Source: Aquimarina sediminis
GTDB taxonomy: Bacteria; Bacteroidota; Bacteroidia; Flavobacteriales; Flavobacteriaceae
Direction of reading: 5' to 3'
DNA: 64,000 bases
NCBI RefSeq assembly: GCF_002895435.1
Contig: NZ_POYJ01000002.1
Coordinates: 496,001-560,000 of the forward strand
Under the pieces are notes generated by a model. It was not told the origin of the DNA and did not search any database. It worked only from the letters and a program-made list of their open reading frames with translations. Shown here piece after piece: positions 26,568 through 36,807 of this stretch; positions within the stretch are counted from its first letter, which is position 1, and every line of letters begins with the position of its first letter. A program made the position numbers and the translations under genes.

Positions 26568-28136
26568 TTAATATCCGGGATTTTGTTCTAGATTCGGGTT
26601 TTTATCTAATTCTTCTTGTGGAATGGGCATTAGAAGATTAGAATCATCCCAGTTTCGGGTTTCCCATATCTCTTTTCCATCTCCAATAAGGTTTCCGTCA
26701 GAATCCATATCTACTCTATATATCGTTAATGTTTCTGAATTACCCGCAATGCCCCACCTTCTAATATCCCAAAAACGATGTTCTTCAAATGCGAGTTCAA
26801 TTCTACGTTCGCGTCTTACTCTGGTTCTTAATTCACTTTGACTAGCGATAGTTATAGCTGGCATATTTACTCGAGCTCTTACCGTATTTATTGCATCAAC
26901 TGCGAGAGGGAGGTCGTTACCCGACTCTATCAAAGCCTCGGCGTAGTTCAGATATATTTCAGCTAGTCTTACATGTATCCAATGTTGTGTACTTCCTTCA
27001 TTATGGTTTCTATCTTCTTGAATCATTTTTCGCATACCATAACCGGTTCTTGTGAAATCACCACTTGTTGCTATACCTGCAGAACCTCCGGGTCTGAACT
27101 CCCATGTTAGCCCTTTCCACTCAGAGCCATCATATAAAATTGATGCTTCGAATCTGGGGTCCCTGCCTGCATATGGGTTACTGGCATCATATCCAGATCC
27201 TGCTTCAGATGGTAATAGTCCAGTGTCTTTCATCTCATATTGATCAACCAAATTTTGTGTAGGACCTGTGCCTCCCCATCCACTTACGGCAGCGGTAGAT
27301 TTGGGAGTGTTAAATAAATTTGCCCAATGAGTCTTATCGGGATCACTAAATTGTGTGTCAAAAATTACTTCAGAAGCTTCATTATTAACAAAAACACTTT
27401 CGTAATCATTATCAAGTGTTTTTGAAGTATTATCTAATACTAGTTTAGACGCTGCTGCAGACTCAGGATATTTACCTTCATATAATAATACACGCCCTTT
27501 CATAGCAATAGCAGCATCCCAAGAACCTCTGGTAGAGCTTGTGGATGCCGCATTTTCAAAAAAACTAGCTGCTATGTCAAATTCAGAAACTATGAAATTT
27601 AAGGTCTCTTCTTTTGTGTTCCTTTCAACAGATAAGTCATCAGAAAGTTCTTGTGGGACAGAGATGATAGGAACGCCTCCAAAGGTTTTTAGTAGTAAAG
27701 AATAAAAATACCCTCTTAAAAAATGTGCTTCACCTTTTAACTGATTGTTGATCTCATCCTGTCCTTGTAAATCATCATAGTTATTAATAAAATTATTTAA
27801 TCTTCTTATTTGAAAATAAGCATTATCCCAAAGACCATTAAATGGAGAGTTGTTTGCTGTAATTGATGCAGTATTAAATATCGTGTTAGAACTCGGCCAG
27901 GTATATGAATTTTCAGCATTATCTGTTGCCGCATCTAACATATACCATCCTCCTGGTGCACCAAATCCTTGGGGGACACCATTATAAACAGCATTAAGAA
28001 ATGCTTTTGCAAATCCGGGATCTTCAAATACGATTTCTGAAGAAATGGTTCCTCGAGGATCGAGGTCTATCGAATCTTTATCACATGAAGTGTGCAAAAA
28101 GACAAGTGAAATGATAACAATTGTTATTTTTTTCAT
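26568..28136 (-). CDS. SusD/RagB family glycan-binding lipoprotein
   Basis: Outer-membrane surface lipoprotein that forms the lid of the adjacent SusC transporter and binds the imported oligosaccharide. The lipobox is LVFLHTSC, followed by DKDS. Typical SusD features are the N-terminal TPR-like segment (LNAVYNG, LWDNAYFQIRRLNNFI), the GEAHFLRGYFYSLLLKTFGGVP motif, and the C-terminal ERRIELAFEEHRFWDIRRWG signature ending in NPNLEQNPGY. It starts 12 bases after the SusC stop. Binding residues cannot be deduced from sequence; the ligand is inferred from the enzymes of the locus. Confidence 0.96.
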   Translation of the reverse strand: MKKITIVIISLVFLHTSCDKDSIDLDPRGTISSEIVFEDPGFAKAFLNAVYNGVPQGFGAPGGWYMLDAATDNAENSYTWPSSNTIFNTASITANNSPFNGLWDNAYFQIRRLNNFINNYDDLQGQDEINNQLKGEAHFLRGYFYSLLLKTFGGVPIISVPQELSDDLSVERNTKEETLNFIVSEFDIAASFFENAASTSSTRGSWDAAIAMKGRVLLYEGKYPESAAASKLVLDNTSKTLDNDYESVFVNNEASEVIFDTQFSDPDKTHWANLFNTPKSTAAVSGWGGTGPTQNLVDQYEMKDTGLLPSEAGSGYDASNPYAGRDPRFEASILYDGSEWKGLTWEFRPGGSAGIATSGDFTRTGYGMRKMIQEDRNHNEGSTQHWIHVRLAEIYLNYAEALIESGNDLPLAVDAINTVRARVNMPAITIASQSELRTRVRRERRIELAFEEHRFWDIRRWGIAGNSETLTIYRVDMDSDGNLIGDGKEIWETRNWDDSNLLMPIPQEELDKNPNLEQNPGY

Positions 28137-28148
28137 AATTGTAGTTTT

Positions 28149-31100
28149 TTAAAATTGTAAGTTAAACCCTAAGTTGTAGACACGTTGTTGAGGATAGAAT
28201 CGACCTCTTTGTTGTGGGTTTTCTGGGTCCAAATGTTTGATTTTAGACCAGGTCGCTAAATTCCTTCCATTTAAATAAATTCTCAATTTGTCTAACCCTA
28301 ATTTGCTTGTGATTTTTTTAGATAATGAATACCCTATTTCTACATTCTTAAAACGAACGTAATCACCGGGGACTATCCAATATGATGATAATCTTTCATT
28401 CACAGCATTACTGGTTAAGGTAAGTCTAGGGTAGCTAGCATTGGTATTAATTACATTACCATCTGTACCGATTTGTGCACGATCTAAATGATCATCAAAT
28501 ACTTTTCCACCATTAAAGAAAGCCCAGGCCGCTTCTTGAGATAGATACATATCAAAGTTTGTTGCTCCTTGAAATAATGCTGAAAAATCAAATTGTCTGT
28601 AGTTAAACCCTAGATTAAGACCAAAGGTTATTTCTGGAGTAATGCCTCTACCTATTACTGTTCTATCATCGTTATCTACAAGACCATCTCCGTTTAAATC
28701 TGCATAACGAATATCTCCCGGTTGAGGGTTTTGAGTTTGATAGACCCCTCCTGGAGCGCTGGCATTTAAGTCATCAATTTCTTGCTGAGTTAAAAATAGA
28801 CCTTGGGCAATAAAACCAATACGAGGGTGATTTGGATCAATAATAGACCTCCCTGTTAGTCTTCTTAAAGGATCTACATCTTCAACTTCTGCAATGTCTA
28901 TAACTTCATTTTTGGCATAACCAAAATTAAGATTTACGAAATAGTCTAGATTTTTAATATTGTTGCTGTGGTTTAAAATAATTTCGAAACCTTTATTATC
29001 AACTATTCCAATATTTTCTCTTGGTAAGCTTGCACCAAAAGTACTGGGAACCGTTAATGCCCTGGTAGTTAGTATATCTGATGTTCTTTTGTAAAAAACA
29101 TCGGCTTCGAGGGTAAATAAATTGTTCCACAAGCCTGCTTCGAGACCTAAGTTTACTGTTTTTGCTTTTTCCCAGGTGGTAGAAGGATCGGCTAAACCAT
29201 TACTGGCTATGGACTGAGATACATCACCGTTATCTACAAAAGGATTGTCAAAGCCGAAGAATTCTAAAAACCTAAAACCACCTACACCGGCATCGCTACC
29301 CAATTCTCCATAAGAAGCTCTGATCTTTAAATTGTTAATGGCTTTGGAATCTGCAAGGAAATTTTCTTCAGATAGTCTCCATGCCATAGAAAATGAAGGA
29401 AAAAAATCAAATCTCGATTCTTTACTAAATTTATAGGAACCGTCATATCTACCATTAAATTCAAATAAATATTTATTGTCATAAGCATATGTGAACCTAC
29501 CTGCGTATCCTAGTATGGCTGTTTCAAACCTACCATTAGAAATTGATCGAGTATCTGCATCTCCTGCGATAAATAAATCTGCACTTGTACCAATTATATT
29601 ATTGATACTACTTGTTACGATATCGTATTCAGTTTCTGTACGTGAGTAAATTAATTTGGCTCCAAAGTCATGTTTATTAATAGTTTTGGAGTAATTTAAA
29701 ATGGCTTCAGTTGTTAATTGATATCCTTTGGATCGAGATTCAAATAAACTGGCTTTTTCATCTCTATCGGTAGGAGTACTTAATGAGAATTCTCCTGTAT
29801 CCGGATCAAAAGTAGTGTAAGAGGTAGGTATAGTAAATGTCGAAATACTACCATTAAAATTATCTCTATTAGCATTATTTCCTCCTGCTGACCTGTCATA
29901 AGCTACTTGAGTTGTTAAACTTAGACCTTCAATAAAAGGAAGTTTAAAGTTGAGAGCAATTCTAGACTGAAATTCAAAATCCTCTATTTTACTATATCCA
30001 CCATTATCAATAACGGGTTGCTGGCTAAATATAGAATATCCTCCATTAGAGAATTGATTCACCTCGGTTGGTGGAGTTCTCATTAAGTTTCCAAATATTG
30101 TTGTTGAACTTCTTGAAGTACGTTCTCTGTTTTCTAATGCTCCACCAAAATCTGCTTGTAAGTTTATATTGTTATTAATGTCAACATCAACGTTTGATCT
30201 AAAGTTAAAGCGATCATAGTTATTGTTATTGTATAGAGCATCTTGGTATAAATAACCTAGCGATGTGAAATATCTTATGGTGTTGTTTTCATCACTCCCA
30301 TTAGCAGATATGTTAATGGATTGCATAAAAGAATTATTTGCCAATGTTTCGTCAAGCCAATCCGTATTAGGATGAGTGTCAGGACTAGATCCATCTCTGA
30401 ATTTTTCCAAATCTTCATTGGTATATGCAGGATCTACCCCGTCATTAGAGTTTGCTTCATTTAATAATGTCGCATAGTTGTACGAGTCCAAAAATTTAGG
30501 TAATCTGGTTGGCTCTTGAAAGCCTGAATACATATCTACATTAAATTTGGTTTTACCTTTACCTCTTTTTGTAGTTATTAAAATTACACCATTAGCAGCT
30601 CTCATTCCATATATCGCAGCAGCAGCAGCGTCTTTTAGAACACTAATGCTTTCTACATCATTTGTGTTTATGTTGTTTAAAGATCTTGGTATACCATCGA
30701 CTAGTACAAGAGGAGAGTTTGAATTTAGCGAACTGATCCCTCGGATATTAATAGAAGAGCTACCATTTCCAGGTTCTCCCGAACTCTGTATGGTGGTAAC
30801 ACCCGCTAACCTACCAGAAAGAGCATTACTTAAACTTTCGGTACTATTTTTAACAATACCGTCAGACTTGATCATAGTTACTGAGCCTGTAAGGTTCACT
30901 TTCTTTTGACTGCCATATCCAACTATGACAATTTCATCTAATACAGAAGTGTCAGTTTTGAGTAATACAGTTATTTTCTTTTCTTTACCAACAACTATCT
31001 CTTGGGTTTCATAACCCAGATAGGTGATTACCAAAATATCGCCTTCTTGAGTTTCGATACTAAAATTTCCGTCAAAATCAGTTGTTGTACCAATAGTGGT

Positions 31101-31247
31101 GTTTTTTACAACTATTTCTGCCCCAATAATCGGAATCTGATTTTCGGCTTCCGAAACAGTACCCGTCACTGTTTTTTGTTGAGCTTGGATTGAGCAGACG
31201 GCAAACAGTGTAAAGACGAGTAATGTTTTAATACATAATTTTTCCAT
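28149..31247 (-). CDS. SusC/RagA family TonB-linked outer-membrane transporter
   Basis: Imports oligosaccharides across the outer membrane with the SusD protein. The order is: signal peptide (AVCSIQAQQ); carboxypeptidase-like domain (about 25-110, VTGTVSEAENQIPIIGAEI); plug with the SusC-type start LDEIVIVGYGSQKKVNLTGSV and the stretch ISVLKDAAAAAIYGMRAANGVILITTKRGK; then a large barrel ending in YNLGFNLQF. At 1032 residues it is of normal length. It is the first gene of the minus-strand arm, divergent from the GntR-type regulator, with a 206-base shared upstream region. Confidence 0.96.
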   Translation of the reverse strand: MEKLCIKTLLVFTLFAVCSIQAQQKTVTGTVSEAENQIPIIGAEIVVKNTTIGTTTDFDGNFSIETQEGDILVITYLGYETQEIVVGKEKKITVLLKTDTSVLDEIVIVGYGSQKKVNLTGSVTMIKSDGIVKNSTESLSNALSGRLAGVTTIQSSGEPGNGSSSINIRGISSLNSNSPLVLVDGIPRSLNNINTNDVESISVLKDAAAAAIYGMRAANGVILITTKRGKGKTKFNVDMYSGFQEPTRLPKFLDSYNYATLLNEANSNDGVDPAYTNEDLEKFRDGSSPDTHPNTDWLDETLANNSFMQSINISANGSDENNTIRYFTSLGYLYQDALYNNNNYDRFNFRSNVDVDINNNINLQADFGGALENRERTSRSSTTIFGNLMRTPPTEVNQFSNGGYSIFSQQPVIDNGGYSKIEDFEFQSRIALNFKLPFIEGLSLTTQVAYDRSAGGNNANRDNFNGSISTFTIPTSYTTFDPDTGEFSLSTPTDRDEKASLFESRSKGYQLTTEAILNYSKTINKHDFGAKLIYSRTETEYDIVTSSINNIIGTSADLFIAGDADTRSISNGRFETAILGYAGRFTYAYDNKYLFEFNGRYDGSYKFSKESRFDFFPSFSMAWRLSEENFLADSKAINNLKIRASYGELGSDAGVGGFRFLEFFGFDNPFVDNGDVSQSIASNGLADPSTTWEKAKTVNLGLEAGLWNNLFTLEADVFYKRTSDILTTRALTVPSTFGASLPRENIGIVDNKGFEIILNHSNNIKNLDYFVNLNFGYAKNEVIDIAEVEDVDPLRRLTGRSIIDPNHPRIGFIAQGLFLTQQEIDDLNASAPGGVYQTQNPQPGDIRYADLNGDGLVDNDDRTVIGRGITPEITFGLNLGFNYRQFDFSALFQGATNFDMYLSQEAAWAFFNGGKVFDDHLDRAQIGTDGNVINTNASYPRLTLTSNAVNERLSSYWIVPGDYVRFKNVEIGYSLSKKITSKLGLDKLRIYLNGRNLATWSKIKHLDPENPQQRGRFYPQQRVYNLGFNLQF

Positions 31248-31441
31248 ACTTAAAGTAATTAGTTTGAATTCAACAGATAAACTTGTGTTATATCTTGTTT
31301 TTTGTCATTTAAATAATGATATCTGTAAAAAAACACCTCTCTTTTTATTAATATCATAATTTTTAACATGCCGCAATATATAGTAACTTAATATTTAAAA
31401 CCAACTACTCCCTACCAGTTTTTTTGTTTTAATTATATTTT

Positions 31442-31449
31442 TATCTTTG
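31442..31449 (+). promoter_or_regulatory. Minus-7 element of the GntR regulator gene
   Basis: TATCTTTG matches TAnnTTTG and ends only four bases before the ATG, which would place the transcription start at or next to the start codon. The upstream TTTTG at 31422-31426 is 15 bases away rather than 19, so the minus-33 part is weak. Confidence 0.45.
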
Positions 31450-31453
31450 CTAT

Positions 31454-32452
31454 ATGAAATTAATTAGTATAGAAGAAAATTTAGGTTTAGCTAAATACAA
31501 ACAAATAGTTTTGTCTATTGAAAAAGGTTTGCTAGATGGAGTTTTAAAAAAAGGAGATAAATTACCATCTATCAATAGTATCAAAAATAAATTTTCGGTT
31601 TCTAGAGATACCGTTTTAATGGCTTATAGTGAATTAAAAACCAGAGGGATTGTACAATCAATACCTGGTAAGGGCTATTATTTGAAAAGTGAAAATATTG
31701 ATACTATTCACAAGGTATTTTTGCTGTTTGACGAATTAAATGTTTTTAAAGAAGATTTATACAATTCTTTTTTAAACAAATTACCAGATAATGTGCAGGT
31801 AGATATTTATTTCCATCACTTTAATTATGATGTGTTTAGTAAGCTTATTTATGATAATATAGGTAACTACAATAGTTATGTAATTATGCCGGCTAATTTA
31901 AAAAATACTAAAACTGTTATTGAAAAACTACCTAGTGAAAAAGTATATATTTTGGATCAAACAAATGAAGAATTATTAGAGTATCAAACAATTTTTCAAA
32001 ATTTCGAAAAAGATATTTTTAATAATCTAATCAAAAGCATAAATCGCATTAAACAGTACGAATGTTTGATTCTCTTATTTCAAGATGATAAGCAGCCTGA
32101 AGGGATGCTTGTAGGGTTCAATAAATTTTGTAAAGTGTCAAATGTTGATAATGAAGTAGTAGATTCATTAGAAAGTATAGCACCACAAAAAGGAGATGTT
32201 TATATAATACCAGATGATCGAAATCTAATTGAGATAATTCAAAAAGCTAAGAAAGAAAAATTGGTAATAGGAAAGGATATCGGTATCATAGCCTATAATG
32301 ACACTTTATTAAAAGAAGTTGTAGAAGGTGGAATAACAACCATTACTACTGATTTTAAGTATATGGGAGCTCAATTGGCTCAAATGATTTTTAATAAAGA
32401 ACACAGTAGAATAGAAAACCCAAACTCTTTAATTATTAGGAGTTCTTTATAA
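31454..32452 (+). CDS. GntR-type transcriptional regulator with LacI-like sugar-sensing domain
   Basis: Likely local regulator of the PUL. Residues about 1-75 form a GntR winged helix (KYKQIVLSIEKGLLDGVLKKGDKLPS, then a helix-turn-helix FSVSRDTVLMAYSELKTRGIV and the wing SIPGKGYYL). About 85-332 resembles a periplasmic-binding-protein/LacI effector domain (KVFLLFDELNVFKEDLYNS; GKDIGIIAYNDTLLKEV; GITTITTDFKYMGAQLAQMI). No membrane segment is present, so the effector is cytoplasmic, plausibly galactose or a derivative. It is divergent from susC and heads the plus-strand enzyme arm, the position expected of a control gene. Confidence 0.87.
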   Translation: MKLISIEENLGLAKYKQIVLSIEKGLLDGVLKKGDKLPSINSIKNKFSVSRDTVLMAYSELKTRGIVQSIPGKGYYLKSENIDTIHKVFLLFDELNVFKEDLYNSFLNKLPDNVQVDIYFHHFNYDVFSKLIYDNIGNYNSYVIMPANLKNTKTVIEKLPSEKVYILDQTNEELLEYQTIFQNFEKDIFNNLIKSINRIKQYECLILLFQDDKQPEGMLVGFNKFCKVSNVDNEVVDSLESIAPQKGDVYIIPDDRNLIEIIQKAKKEKLVIGKDIGIIAYNDTLLKEVVEGGITTITTDFKYMGAQLAQMIFNKEHSRIENPNSLIIRSSL

Positions 32453-32508
32453 TCATTTGACGGATTTTATATAATTGTTATACAAATTAATAAATAAGAA
32501 GTAAAATG

Positions 32509-32529
32509 GTTTTTGGTATTCCCAAAAAC
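32509..32529 (+). promoter_or_regulatory. Stem-loop in the leader of the aldose-epimerase gene
   Basis: GTTTTTGG and CCAAAAAC form an 8-base-pair stem with a five-base loop, ending 17 bases before the TTG start. No T run follows, so it is not a simple terminator. A role in limiting translation or in processing after the regulator gene is possible but unproven. Confidence 0.35.
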
Positions 32530-32546
32530 AAAAACCCAGAAACACC

Positions 32547-33446
32547 TTGTACATACTAAACCATATAGATAATAAGGATCAAAATTACTTAGAGTTGAGT
32601 AATTCGACAACGAGTTTTTTTGCTAAAATTTGCTTAAGATTTGGAGGAAGCCTACAAAAACTGACACTCCATGAAAATCAAATTATTAAAGAATTTGAAC
32701 CTTTTAACAAAGAAAAACCTTATGCTTCGGCTATTCTATTTCCCTTTACCGGGAGGATAAGAAATGGGCAATATGATTTTGAGTTAGAATCCTACCAGCT
32801 CGAGATGGATAAAGAAAATAACACAGCTCTGCACGGATTTGTTTATAACAAAGAATTTGATTTAGTAGATTATGAATTATCAGAAGAATTAGTGACAGTA
32901 AATCTCGAACATATTGAAGATAAAAAAAACAAGGGATTCCCTTATAACTATTCATTATTAATGACATATAAGTTTACCCATGAATCTGTAATTACTTATG
33001 TCACTATTAGAAATAAGGATGAATATTCTTTTCCTTTTAGCTTAGGTTGGCACCCTTTTTTTTTCAGTAGTAGTTTGTATAATAGTTATTTGGAAATTGA
33101 AAGTGATCGAGAAATAGTTTTCGACAATGAGATGATACCCGTAAAGTTCCAAAACAATGCTCTAAAATCACAAATTCAAATAAAAGATCTAAAACTAGAT
33201 GATTGTTATAGGCTTAAAAATAATAGTGTAAGGTTTATAACACCAGATTATACTTTAAATATTAGTTCTTCTTCTCAGGAAAATTATTTGCAAGTGTATA
33301 CACCGGCAGATAGTAAAGATTGTATAGCCATTGAGCTTATGACAGCACCTGCAGATAGTTTTAATAATAAGGTTGGTTTTAAATCTCTAGTCCCAGGAGA
33401 AAAATATAATATAAGTTGGAAAATAGCCCTTTCCAAAAATAACTAA
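32547..33446 (+). CDS. Aldose 1-epimerase family protein
   Basis: Probably interconverts alpha and beta anomers of galactose (mutarotase role) before GalK. The galactose-mutarotase fold is suggested by LRFGGSLQKLTL near the N-terminus, FPFTGRIRNGQY (the xxRxxNG motif), ALHGFVYNKEF with the conserved His, GWHPFFFS with the catalytic-region His, and a C-terminal Glu in IAIELMTAPADSFNN. It starts with TTG; no in-frame ATG precedes the conserved part. It is the first enzyme gene of the plus-strand arm, 94 bases after the regulator and 22 bases before the symporter. Confidence 0.85.
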   Translation: MYILNHIDNKDQNYLELSNSTTSFFAKICLRFGGSLQKLTLHENQIIKEFEPFNKEKPYASAILFPFTGRIRNGQYDFELESYQLEMDKENNTALHGFVYNKEFDLVDYELSEELVTVNLEHIEDKKNKGFPYNYSLLMTYKFTHESVITYVTIRNKDEYSFPFSLGWHPFFFSSSLYNSYLEIESDREIVFDNEMIPVKFQNNALKSQIQIKDLKLDDCYRLKNNSVRFITPDYTLNISSSSQENYLQVYTPADSKDCIAIELMTAPADSFNNKVGFKSLVPGEKYNISWKIALSKNN

Positions 33447-33468
33447 TGTTTAGTCTAATCAAATATTT

Positions 33469-35058
33469 ATGATGCAGTTTATAACGTTTTTAATATTTAC
33501 CATTTTAGTAGCAGTAATTTCTTATTATAAATCTAGGAAAACAAGTGAATCTACTTCTGATGGGTATTTTTTAGGAGGAAGGAGCTTAACAGGTATTGTT
33601 ATTGCAGGTTCATTACTTTTAACGAACCTTTCGACAGAGCAAATTGTAGGGCTTAATGGTGCTGCTTTTAAAGATGGTATCTTGGTGATGGCTTGGGAAA
33701 CATTGGCCGCGATTGCAATGGTTGTAACGGCAATTTTCCTACTTCCTCGATATCTAAAAGGAGGGATAACAACAGTACCTCAATTTTTAGAAAAGCGTTA
33801 TGACAAAACCACCAAAACAATAACATCAGGTTTGTTTTTAAGCGGCTATGCCGTCGTGTTATTACCTATAGTATTATACTCGGGTGCATTGGCAATTAGT
33901 AATATGTTCAATGTAGCAGAGTTATTGAATGTTTCCAAAAATGAAGCCTTATGGATTACGGTGTGGTCAATTGGTAGTATTGGTTCTGTTTATGCAATTT
34001 TTGGAGGGTTAAAAGCTGTAGCAGTTTCAGATACTATAAATGCAATTGGTTTACTAATTGGAGGTATGCTCATTCCTTTTTTTGGATTAATGGCTGTTGG
34101 CGATGGAAGTGTATTTGAAGGAATATCGACACTAATGACTGAAAATCCTGAGAAATTCAAAGCATTAGGAGGTCCTAAATCCTCTGTACCTATTGAAACT
34201 ATTTTTACCGGGATGATGCTAGTACAATTGTTTTATTGGGGCACTAATCAAGCCATTATTCAACGAGCATTAGGTGCTAAAAACTTAAAAGAAGGTCAAA
34301 AAGGATTGCTTTTGGCATCGTTTATCAAAATATTGGGACCACTAATAGTAGTGTTACCAGGGATTATAGCGTATCATATGTTTGGTGGTCAGTTAGAGAA
34401 TCCTGATGAAGCATACCCTATGTTGGTTTCAAAAGTACTGCCCAAAGCATGGGTTGGTTTTTTTGCCGCTGTGTTGTTTGGAGCGATTTTAAGTTCATTT
34501 AATTCTGCATTAAATAGTTCGGTAACCTTATTCGGTATAGATATTTATAAATCACATTTTAATAAGGACGCAAGTGAAAGACAAGTCGTAAAAATTGGAA
34601 AGCAATTTGGTATTATTCTAGCAATTGTTTCAATGTGCGTAGCACCATTATTGGCATATGCCTCAGAGGGATTATTTGGATATTTGCAAGAAGCTAATGG
34701 GATTTATAGTATTCCGATTTTAACTATTATTCTAGTCGGTTATTTGACAAAATATGTGCCAGCAATTGCAGCCAAGGCTGGAATAATATCAGGATCAGTA
34801 TTATATGTTATAAGTCAGTTTATAATAAAACCATACGTTATTGGTTCAGATAACTATCCCCATTTCTTGCATGTAATGGCAATCTTATTTGTGTTTAATG
34901 TACTGATAATGCTAATTATTGGGAAAATTTGGCCCAGAAAAGAAGCTTACGTTCAATCGTATACTCAACAAGTCAATATCGTTCCCTGGAAACATCTGTA
35001 TAAAGTGGGGATAGGTATTTGTGTCATTGTTTTAGGAATCTATATATACTTTACATAA
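33469..35058 (+). CDS. Sodium/solute symporter, SGLT-type sugar transporter
   Basis: Inner-membrane sodium-coupled sugar uptake, most likely galactose given the neighbours. It is a 529-residue member of the SSS family with about 14 hydrophobic segments. Recognisable SGLT features include DGYFLGGRSLTG, LLLTNLSTEQIVGLNGAAF (the unwound first helix of the core), VYAIFGGLKAVAVSDTIN, the long TM segment FYWGTNQAIIQRALGAK, and FGAILSSFNSALNSSVTLFGIDIY near the sodium site. The resemblance to the Vibrio galactose transporter vSGLT is evident over most of the length. It lies two bases before the GH20 gene. Confidence 0.9.
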   Translation: MMQFITFLIFTILVAVISYYKSRKTSESTSDGYFLGGRSLTGIVIAGSLLLTNLSTEQIVGLNGAAFKDGILVMAWETLAAIAMVVTAIFLLPRYLKGGITTVPQFLEKRYDKTTKTITSGLFLSGYAVVLLPIVLYSGALAISNMFNVAELLNVSKNEALWITVWSIGSIGSVYAIFGGLKAVAVSDTINAIGLLIGGMLIPFFGLMAVGDGSVFEGISTLMTENPEKFKALGGPKSSVPIETIFTGMMLVQLFYWGTNQAIIQRALGAKNLKEGQKGLLLASFIKILGPLIVVLPGIIAYHMFGGQLENPDEAYPMLVSKVLPKAWVGFFAAVLFGAILSSFNSALNSSVTLFGIDIYKSHFNKDASERQVVKIGKQFGIILAIVSMCVAPLLAYASEGLFGYLQEANGIYSIPILTIILVGYLTKYVPAIAAKAGIISGSVLYVISQFIIKPYVIGSDNYPHFLHVMAILFVFNVLIMLIIGKIWPRKEAYVQSYTQQVNIVPWKHLYKVGIGICVIVLGIYIYFT

Positions 35059-35059
35059 A

Positions 35060-36706
35060 ATGGAATCAATTTTATCTAACATTACAAAACCATACAGCTT
35101 TTTTACAATCATTGTTTTATTGATTTTAGGCAGTTGTACGGAAAGAGAAAGAACATTTAAGGCTTCAGAAGTTTCTATACTCCCAAAACCAAATATGATG
35201 GTTTTAGAAGAGAGTTCGTTCAAAATTTCTTCAAAAACTACAATTTCTATTGATGATGATGAACAAAAAAACAGTGCAAACTATCTAATAAAGATGTTAA
35301 GTGCCACTACTGGATTTACACTAGAAGTTAATAAGGTACACAAAAAATCAGTAATACAATTTTCAAAAATAGAAGGGTTGCAGCCTGGAGCATATGAATT
35401 ATATATTAATCCAAAAAAAATTACAATTAAAGCTAGTGATGAGTCAGGATATTTTTATGGTATTCAGTCATTATTACAATTAATTATACTTCAAGAAAAT
35501 ACTGATGCAAAATGGGAGATCCCAAGTTTAATCATTAAGGATCAACCACGATTTAGATGGAGGGCTTATATGTTGGACGAATCACGTTATTTTCATGGTG
35601 AGGAGTTTGTAAAACGTATTCTGGATCAAATGGCACTTCTTAAAATGAATGTGTTTCATTGGCATTTAATCGATGATGCAGGGTGGCGTTTAGAAATAAA
35701 AAAATACCCTAAGCTTACAGAAATCGGGTCAAAAAGAAAAGATACAGAAATCGGCACATGGAAAAGTGGAAAAACATCTGGAGAACCGCATAGTGGGTTT
35801 TATACACAAGAGCAAATTAAAAACATAGTAGCTTATGCCAAAGAACGACATATAACGATTGTTCCTGAATTTGAAATGCCTGGGCATTCGAGTGCTGCCA
35901 TTGCTGCTTATACCTGGTTAGGCACGGCTGGTAAAGAGATTGAGGTACCAGTCACATTTGGAAGACATTATGATAATTATGATGTCACCAAGCCAGAGGT
36001 CATCCAATTTATAAAGGACGTCCTTACAGAGATGTTCGAACTGTTCCCTTCAGAAGTTATTCATATTGGAGGAGATGAGGTTGGTTATAAAGTATGGGAA
36101 GAATCAGAACATGTACAACAGTATATGAAAGAAAAAGGAATGAATACCGCTGCAGATTTGCAAGTAAATTTTACCAATGAGATTTCAAAATTTATGCAGC
36201 AAAAAGGAAGAAGAATGATGGGGTGGAACGAAATTATGGGGATTAACGTACATAAAGATTTTGAAGAAAAAAAGAATGATAAAGAAGCAGAAACAGAATT
36301 GGCTAGAAACGTGGTTGTTCATTTTTGGAAAGGAAATATTGACTTAATGACACAGGCCGTTAAAAACGGTTATGGAGTTGTTAATTCAATTCATAGTAGC
36401 ACTTACTTGGATTATAATTATAAAACTATTGGTTTAAAAAAGGCTTATGATTTTAATCCTATTCCCAAAGATTTGGAAGAAAAGTATTATAAAAATATAT
36501 ATGGGTTGGGCTGTCAAATGTGGAGTGAATGGACACCTACAAATGCTGATATAGAGTATCAAACATTTCCAAGAATTGCAGCTTATGCAGAAGTTGGATG
36601 GACGACTATGAAAAACAAAGATTTTGATAGTTTTAAGATCGGGCTAAATCGACTTCAGAAATATTGGGATTTGCTAGGCATTAATTATGCAAAAATGGTT
36701 GATTAA
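35060..36706 (+). CDS. GH20 beta-N-acetylhexosaminidase lipoprotein
   Basis: Exo-acting enzyme removing terminal beta-GlcNAc or beta-GalNAc by substrate-assisted catalysis. It has a lipoprotein signal (LLILGSC), an N-terminal GH20b domain (about 45-150) and a TIM barrel. Active-site motifs are WRAYMLDESRYFHG, FHWHLIDDAGWR, PEFEMPGHS and HIGGDEVGY, with the catalytic Asp-Glu pair near residue 338. The C-terminal MWSEWT and AEVGWT segments are present. It is full length. Preference between GlcNAc and GalNAc cannot be read from sequence; GH109 in the same locus favours GalNAc-bearing glycans. Confidence 0.93.
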   Translation: MESILSNITKPYSFFTIIVLLILGSCTERERTFKASEVSILPKPNMMVLEESSFKISSKTTISIDDDEQKNSANYLIKMLSATTGFTLEVNKVHKKSVIQFSKIEGLQPGAYELYINPKKITIKASDESGYFYGIQSLLQLIILQENTDAKWEIPSLIIKDQPRFRWRAYMLDESRYFHGEEFVKRILDQMALLKMNVFHWHLIDDAGWRLEIKKYPKLTEIGSKRKDTEIGTWKSGKTSGEPHSGFYTQEQIKNIVAYAKERHITIVPEFEMPGHSSAAIAAYTWLGTAGKEIEVPVTFGRHYDNYDVTKPEVIQFIKDVLTEMFELFPSEVIHIGGDEVGYKVWEESEHVQQYMKEKGMNTAADLQVNFTNEISKFMQQKGRRMMGWNEIMGINVHKDFEEKKNDKEAETELARNVVVHFWKGNIDLMTQAVKNGYGVVNSIHSSTYLDYNYKTIGLKKAYDFNPIPKDLEEKYYKNIYGLGCQMWSEWTPTNADIEYQTFPRIAAYAEVGWTTMKNKDFDSFKIGLNRLQKYWDLLGINYAKMVD

Positions 36707-36807
36707 CTATTTATTAGCTAGCCTATAATTTAATAAAATTGAATCAGAATTAATATAGAACAAGAAGATACAAGAATATTAGTATAAAAGGTAAAAAACA
36801 CACTCAA

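Noticed and set aside
31400..31425. ACCAACTACTCCCTACCAGTT upstream of the regulator as an operator.
   Set aside because: It has two loosely similar half-sites in direct orientation but no dyad symmetry and no second copy; too weak to call.
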